A stretch of 64,000 nt of DNA from DAOTYH01 sp034435015 (lineage in GTDB: Bacteria > Chloroflexota > Anaerolineae > Aggregatilineales > UBA3940), in the NCBI GenBank assembly GCA_034435015.1, contig DAOTYH010000045.1:186001-250000 (forward strand), written 5' to 3'. The notes beneath the pieces are model-generated. The model made no database searches and was not told the origin of the DNA. It saw only the letters and a list, made by a program, of their open reading frames with translations. The position numbers and the translations under genes are program-made. Numbering within the stretch: the stretch's first letter is position 1; the number at the start of each line of letters is the position of its first letter. Positions 59,515-64,000 of the stretch are shown one piece after another.

Positions 59515-60798
59515 TTAGCGCACAAAAGCCTTGCGCCCGGCGTAAACGGCGGATTCTCCCAACTCTGCCTCGATGCGCATCAGTTGGTTATACTTCTCCA
59601 CCCGTTCACCACGGCAAGGCGCCCCAGTCTTCAGATGCCCTGTGCCCATCGCAACAGTGAAATCAGCAATGAAGCTGTCTACTGTCTCGCCGCTACGGTG
59701 TGATACCATCGCGCCCCAGCCTGCCTTCTTAGCCATCTCGATTGCGGCGATAGTCTCAGTTAGCGTCCCGATCTGGTTCAGCTTGATCAACACCGCATTG
59801 GCCGCATTCTCAGAGATGCCGCGTGCGATCCGCTGTACATTGGTCACAAACAGGTCGTCGCCTACCAACTCGATCTTGTCGCCCAGCTTTTGGTTAAGCA
59901 GTTTCCAGCCTTCCCAGTCATCCTCAGCGAGGCCGTCTTCGATAACAACAATCGGGTATTTGCTGACCCAATCAGCGTACATGTCTACCATCTGCTCTGA
60001 GGTGGCTTTACGGCCTTCGGTGCGCAGGTTATACATGCCGTCCTCATAGAAGCCGCTGGAGGCTGGATCGAGGGCCAGCGCGATTTGTTCGCCCGGCTTG
60101 TAACCCGCCTTCTCGATAGCCTGCAAGATCAGCTCAACCGCCTCAACGTTGGACTTCAGGGCTGGAGCAAAACCGCCCTCATCTCCTACGCCGGTCGAAT
60201 AATCTTTGGACTTGAGCACAGCTTTGAGGGTGTGGTAGACCTCACTGCCCCAGCGCAGAGCCTCACGGAAGTTGGGAGCGCCCACCGGCGCGATCATGAA
60301 TTCCTGCAAGTCTGTACCCTGCCAGTTAGCGTGAACACCGCCATTCAGGATATTGAACATAGGCACAGGTAATATATTGGCCGAGACACCGCCCAGATAA
60401 CGATACAGCGGCAGGCCCTTAGCGGCGGCGGCGGCCCGTGCTACAGCCAGGCTGACCCCTAGAATGGCATTTGCGCCCAGCTTGCTTTTATTGGGCGTGC
60501 CGTCTAGGTCCAGCATGGTTTGATCGATCTGGGCCTGTGCCAGCGCATCCATCCCTTTCAGCTTGGGCGCTATATCCTTATTGACATGCTCGACAGCCTT
60601 GAGCACCCCTTTCCCGCTGTAACGGCCCTTGTCACCGTCGCGCATTTCCAATGCCTCGTGCGCACCGGTAGAGGCGCCTGACGGCACAGCGGCGCGGCCC
60701 TGTGCTCCGCCCGCCAGCACGACATCTACTTCCACAGTAGGGTTGCCGCGAGAGTCGAGAATCTCACGCGCCTGAATTTTGTCAATTGCGGTATGCAT
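59515..60798 (-). CDS. eno: Enolase
   Basis: A 427-residue glycolytic enzyme interconverting 2-phosphoglycerate and phosphoenolpyruvate. Motifs are REILDSRGNPTVEVDV, VPSGASTGAHEALEMRDGD, VVIEDGLAEDDWEGW, VGDDLFVTN, IKLNQIGTLTETIAA and SHRSGETVDSFIADF, with the catalytic acid/base Lys and Glu positions conserved. In the loop GGVHANWQGTDLQEFM the residues WQGT replace the DNNV seen in many bacteria. The ATG at 60798 has GGGAGGT 4 bases upstream. A possible promoter lies about 190 bases away, next to a palindrome. Confidence 0.95.
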   Translation of the reverse strand: MHTAIDKIQAREILDSRGNPTVEVDVVLAGGAQGRAAVPSGASTGAHEALEMRDGDKGRYSGKGVLKAVEHVNKDIAPKLKGMDALAQAQIDQTMLDLDGTPNKSKLGANAILGVSLAVARAAAAAKGLPLYRYLGGVSANILPVPMFNILNGGVHANWQGTDLQEFMIAPVGAPNFREALRWGSEVYHTLKAVLKSKDYSTGVGDEGGFAPALKSNVEAVELILQAIEKAGYKPGEQIALALDPASSGFYEDGMYNLRTEGRKATSEQMVDMYADWVSKYPIVVIEDGLAEDDWEGWKLLNQKLGDKIELVGDDLFVTNVQRIARGISENAANAVLIKLNQIGTLTETIAAIEMAKKAGWGAMVSHRSGETVDSFIADFTVAMGTGHLKTGAPCRGERVEKYNQLMRIEAELGESAVYAGRKAFVR

Positions 60799-60987
60799 AT
60801 TACCTCCCGTATCTGTCGTTGAATGGAATGGATTGCTCAGTGTTTCAATCGCATATAAGGCGGGGTTATCCACAGCCATATTGGCGGCGCACAGCATGAG
60901 AGCCGTCCACCCCCAGCCTCGGCCTTAAAATCGCAGTACCAGTGCCAAGTGGCAACCCCATTTGCAGGGATATTAGCCCTGAAGTTC

Positions 60988-61007
60988 TACGATACTATAG
61001 CATCGTA
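60988..61007. promoter_or_regulatory. 20-bp near-palindrome overlapping an extended -10 upstream of enolase
   Basis: TACGATACTA is followed by TAGCATCGTA, an inverted repeat with one mismatch pair. On the minus strand it contains TGCTATAGT, an extended -10 reading towards enolase. The overlap of a dyad with a -10 suggests an operator, with the enolase leader about 190 bases long. Confidence 0.4.
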
Positions 61008-61033
61008 ACCTGAGTTCTGCTAAAGAATGTCCC

Positions 61034-61648
61034 CTACCCGGAATGAATGTGGCAGGTATCATTGAGTGAGACGAGGGTAAATATCCCATCCTCTGCTTCA
61101 AACACGTTAATAGCACAAGTGTCCTGCTTGATACGCCAGAATCGTTCGTTGCCCAGCCCTAGTATCCCTAGGAGTATGATACGGTTGATCACAGTATGAC
61201 CCACTATAACGATTGTCTGAGAGGGATGACGGGCGCTTAGTTCATGGACGACTGCCATAGCACGTGTGCGTAGCTCATCCAGTGTCTCGCCTTCTGGAAT
61301 CTGCGCTTGGTGAGGGGCTTCATACCACGTAGCCAGAGCGTCGGGCCAGCGTTCTCTTACTTCTTCAGGTGTGAGACCTTGCCACTGACCATAGTGGATG
61401 TCAATCAGGTTAGGATGAACCTGAACCGGCAGGTTGAAATGGGAGGCAATAGCTTCTGCTGTTTTGACAGCTCTTGACAACGGGCTGGAATAGACCGCAA
61501 CCGGTCGCCACGAAGCGGCTACCCGTTCCCCTGTTGCTCTGGCTTGTTCCAGCCCGGTTTCGTTGAGAGGGACATCAGCCCGCCCTCTAAAGCGTTCCAC
61601 CCGATTCCATTCGGTCTGACCATGCCTGACCATGATGATAGTTGTCAT
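61034..61648 (-). CDS. Histidine phosphatase family protein (phosphoglycerate-mutase-like)
   Basis: A 204-residue enzyme of the branch-1 histidine phosphatases: VRHGQTEWN (His9 nucleophile), RFRGRADVPLNETGLEQA, SSPLSRAVKTAEAI, and the second histidine in IVIVGHTVINRIIL. Candidate functions are cofactor-dependent phosphoglycerate mutase or a broad phosphatase. The length is shorter than classical dPGM (about 230-250), which favours a phosphatase or alpha-ribazole-type role. Enolase is the next gene downstream, but more than 230 bases away with its own promoter. No ribosome site is convincing. Confidence 0.85.
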   Translation of the reverse strand: MTTIIMVRHGQTEWNRVERFRGRADVPLNETGLEQARATGERVAASWRPVAVYSSPLSRAVKTAEAIASHFNLPVQVHPNLIDIHYGQWQGLTPEEVRERWPDALATWYEAPHQAQIPEGETLDELRTRAMAVVHELSARHPSQTIVIVGHTVINRIILLGILGLGNERFWRIKQDTCAINVFEAEDGIFTLVSLNDTCHIHSG

Positions 61649-61707
61649 ACTGGCTCTGCCTTTCCGCCCTTCACGCCACTGAGTGGTTGCATGTCTTGTG
61701 TTACATA

Positions 61708-61738
61708 AGGGCCAGAGGTTATAGGGGCCCCTGGCCCT
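61708..61738. terminator. GC-rich hairpin between the S41 peptidase and phosphatase genes
   Basis: An 8-bp stem (61708-61715 with 61731-61738) around a loop containing GGGGCCCC lies 19 bases beyond the S41 stop codon at 61757 (reading left). No T-run follows on either strand, so the function is uncertain. Confidence 0.35.
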
Positions 61739-61756
61739 CTTAGCCTATCAGTGAGT

Positions 61757-63781
61757 CTATTCCCCCAGCAGGGCCTCAATTGCCGCATTCAGCACCGCGT
61801 CCACGCGGCCTAACGCGCTGTCCTCGGACACTGGTACGACAATATCTGGCTGAACGCCAACTCCTTCGATCAACAACTGACCGTCAGGGGTCTCAGGACG
61901 CCCCGTCGGAAACTGCATAGATAGGCCGTCCGGCAGATCGTATTGTCCTCGCCCTACCTCACCAGCGGCGCCAGCGGTTGGATAGTGGCCTACCAGCGTT
62001 GAGCGCTCGTTATGAGTCATGGCGTAGGCGAACCATTCACACGCACTGATGCAATCCGGGCCAATCAAGAGAGCGATGGGGCCGCTGTATGTCACTGGAG
62101 CTGGTATCACACGGGTGGGAAGTTCCTCATACTCGAACAGGCCAGTTATCTGATTGTAATAGGCATCTTGAGAGAGGATGAACTCGCGGTCATAAAAATA
62201 GCCGGCGAAGTTCATGGCCAAAGCGCCGTTGCCGCCGCCGTTAGTCCGGATGTCGAGGATCAAGCCGGCAACCCTGTTGTCAATCAGGCTGTTGATGATG
62301 TGGTCCCACATGTGGGCCATCAATCGGTCATCATCCATGAATGTATTGATCTTGATATAGAACAGGCCGGTATCCTCAAGCATCCGCGTCTCAATGGGTA
62401 TGAGCGGGGTGTTGAACAGCGGTACAGCTTGGAACAGAGAGTCATAGTCTATGACCGCCCTCATGGTCACCTCAGTGGGTGAAGCTGTCCCCGGATTTCG
62501 GAACTTGACCGTTATCCTCGTATCCGGCGGGACACGAGTCAGGAAGATCACCTGAGCCAGCCGCCGCGCGTGGTCGGTCGAATAGGGGCCGAAATAAGGC
62601 TGTACCTCACTAATCGCTTGGCTGATGGGTTTGCCGCCCCATGCGATGATCTCTGCTCCTACCTGAATGCCTGCTTCATCTGCCGGCAGGCCGGGTAATA
62701 CGCCTGTCGCCAGCACACGTCCATCACTCAGTTCAGACAGGATCAGCCCAAAGCTTCCACCCTGTTCTTCAAAGAAGACGTTGGCATCGGGGGAGATGCC
62801 TACGTGGCCGTCGGGGATTGCCCAGCTAAAGTCTCGCAGAGCACGGTAAAAGTCGGCTGAATTGCGAGCTGATGCCACACGGGGTGCAAACTCCTGATAG
62901 AGTGCGTTCCAATCAATCCCCTTCTCTACTGTGAAGGGGTATTCGCGTGATGCCTTCTCAAACAGAGCCTCGAATGCCTCGCTGTAACTCATGTCAGACA
63001 GATCGGTGACCGCCCCTGCCCCCTCAAACAGATCAATACGGGGTTGTGCCTCCTTGTAAATACGGAACGGTTCTTGATTCAAGTCCACCAGGTTGTAGCC
63101 AGCGGGGATTGGTGCAGTAGGATCGTCAGCGGTGAACAGCAGGCCGTCAGCGCCAAAGCCGGTAGGGAAGCCCTGCTGATCATCCGGTGACCATACCACC
63201 AGCGTTCCCCCGACAATCTCATAGTCTCGGTCGGGATCGGTGATAGCCGACGTGTAAGCAGTTGACCAGCCCGTGCCGTCGCGCCGCTCCAAGAATGGAT
63301 CGCCCCATGTGTTCGACCAGTATGCTACCGCAAATACCTGCACTCCCGTATCACTCTGGCCGTTGTTATCTACATCTACATACGTCCCCCGCGGGACGGA
63401 AGGTAACGATAGCGTGTATGTGAGGTAGTTGTCACCTGTCATCTCTACCGGCCCGATCACCTGCCCTGACACGGGAAACTCAAATTCAAGGTTGCGCTGT
63501 ACAAATCCGGCCTCGTCCTCCAGCAACACATAAGGCTCAGCGGTACTGCTGAGGAAAAAGGGCGAGGTAAATGGAATATTGCCGCTGATGAGGACTGGCT
63601 CATTGGGGTTGGCCGCCCCCGGTTGAACAGGGATCGGCGGGAGAGCTATCTGGGTGACTGTTGGTATTGGTGTGGGCGGGGAGGATGGTGTCTGCAACAA
63701 CGGTGTCAGAGTGCCGCATCCTAATGCCGCGATCAGCGCCGCCACAACCAGCGTTAGGGGGAAGGTGCGTTGGTGTGCCAT
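61757..63781 (-). CDS. S41-family peptidase lipoprotein (C-terminal processing peptidase-like)
   Basis: A 674-residue exported protein. The lipoprotein-type signal ends ALGC, followed by a Pro-rich spacer, a beta-rich N-terminal region of about 230 residues, then a helical cap, a PDZ domain (VLPGLPADEAGIQVGAEIIAWGGKPI) and the S41 core. The nucleophile is Ser579 in DCISACEW. The catalytic Lys of CtpA-type enzymes is missing (PTAGAAGEVG at that place), and the IPDGHVGI motif is typical of the IRBP/tricorn-like subgroup. The ATG at 63781 has AAGAGGAG upstream. The 219 bases before it hold a TATACT (63827-63832, minus strand) and a motif also found upstream of enolase. Confidence 0.82.
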   Translation of the reverse strand: MAHQRTFPLTLVVAALIAALGCGTLTPLLQTPSSPPTPIPTVTQIALPPIPVQPGAANPNEPVLISGNIPFTSPFFLSSTAEPYVLLEDEAGFVQRNLEFEFPVSGQVIGPVEMTGDNYLTYTLSLPSVPRGTYVDVDNNGQSDTGVQVFAVAYWSNTWGDPFLERRDGTGWSTAYTSAITDPDRDYEIVGGTLVVWSPDDQQGFPTGFGADGLLFTADDPTAPIPAGYNLVDLNQEPFRIYKEAQPRIDLFEGAGAVTDLSDMSYSEAFEALFEKASREYPFTVEKGIDWNALYQEFAPRVASARNSADFYRALRDFSWAIPDGHVGISPDANVFFEEQGGSFGLILSELSDGRVLATGVLPGLPADEAGIQVGAEIIAWGGKPISQAISEVQPYFGPYSTDHARRLAQVIFLTRVPPDTRITVKFRNPGTASPTEVTMRAVIDYDSLFQAVPLFNTPLIPIETRMLEDTGLFYIKINTFMDDDRLMAHMWDHIINSLIDNRVAGLILDIRTNGGGNGALAMNFAGYFYDREFILSQDAYYNQITGLFEYEELPTRVIPAPVTYSGPIALLIGPDCISACEWFAYAMTHNERSTLVGHYPTAGAAGEVGRGQYDLPDGLSMQFPTGRPETPDGQLLIEGVGVQPDIVVPVSEDSALGRVDAVLNAAIEALLGE

Positions 63782-64000
63782 GGTTACTCCTCTTCCAAAA
63801 AAACGAACTTTTAACGACGAGGCTTCAGTATACTTCAAGGGAGCATATCTTACCGACTTTGTGCCTGCTTCAGGTACGTAGCACTTCTGATTTGGGTGGC
63901 CGCCTTTGCACCCATGTGCATCCTCACAGCCTGCTAGTGCGTATTAAATCGCAGTATCAAGACAGCATCTCAACCAGGAAGGTAGCCAAACAAAGTGGAA

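Noticed and set aside
1..64000. tRNA, rRNA, CRISPR array, insertion sequence, prophage
   Set aside because: No cloverleaf, ribosomal signature, spaced direct repeats, transposase or integrase was seen; a tRNAscan, Rfam and CRISPR-detection run would settle the small ones.

Overview
The window looks like a chromosomal segment from an uncultured or little-studied member of Chloroflexota, probably Anaerolineae. That placement is inferred from gene content and protein style, not from a marker-gene match. Supporting signs are lipoproteins and membrane-anchored proteins with long Pro/Thr/Ala-rich linkers, sortase and LPxTG-like anchors without an obvious outer-membrane apparatus, a fused glutamate formimidoyltransferase/cyclodeaminase, an R3H-ATPase of the SpoIIIAA/Ycf45 type, MutS2, a FmdB zinc ribbon, and a GlmL-type ATPase in a cluster of membrane proteins of unknown function. 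Gene density is high. I see no rRNA, tRNA, CRISPR array, insertion sequence or prophage.

Layout. 1-7.4 kb: the tail of an amino-acid ABC transporter binding protein, then a leftward block with an M23 peptidase lipoprotein, the folate-linked histidine-degradation enzyme, a peroxiredoxin with a small winged-helix protein, thymidylate kinase, the R3H ATPase and a GNAT protein. 7.6-20.6 kb: mostly rightward, with a sortase and its likely substrate, two small regulatory or redox proteins, the AmmeMemoRadiSam radical SAM enzyme AmrS, an epimerase, a 3-methyladenine glycosylase, FabI, MutS2, a rhomboid protease, AmrB (Memo) and a CorC/HlyC-type CBS protein. 20.7-29.2 kb: a leftward run containing an LPQTG protein and a tightly coupled seven-gene cluster of unknown function (KOW protein, GlmL-like ATPase, three multi-pass membrane proteins or DUF6754-like proteins, a small protein, and a zinc-ribbon protein with twelve PDWL-type repeats). 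29.3-43.5 kb: a HAD phosphatase, a FHA membrane protein, MetG behind a structured leader with its own terminator, PrfA, a PIG-L deacetylase, the c-di-AMP receptor DarA, a rhodanese plus SufE pair, a GT-C glycosyltransferase, APS kinase, an NfeD-type protease and RNase J. 43.5-64 kb: a lipoprotein, AcpS, an M16 peptidase pair, UDP-glucose dehydrogenase, three glycosyltransferases and a polyprenyl-phosphate sugar transferase (an exopolysaccharide locus interrupted by a CDF transporter, a candidate small RNA and an HNH-containing MrfA-like helicase), an M20 hydrolase, enolase, a phosphoglycerate-mutase-like phosphatase and an S41 peptidase.

Signals outside the coding regions stand out. A candidate small RNA with its own promoter and strong terminator lies at about 52891-53006. 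The metG leader folds into a three-way junction followed by an intrinsic terminator. At least four genes have a -10 hexamer exactly 7 nt before the start codon, which suggests leaderless mRNAs. Several promoters carry an extended -10 of the form TGCTATxxT. Two convergent gene pairs overlap tail to tail. Start sites below were chosen from Shine-Dalgarno spacing, operon overlap and family N-termini, so several differ from the longest open frame.
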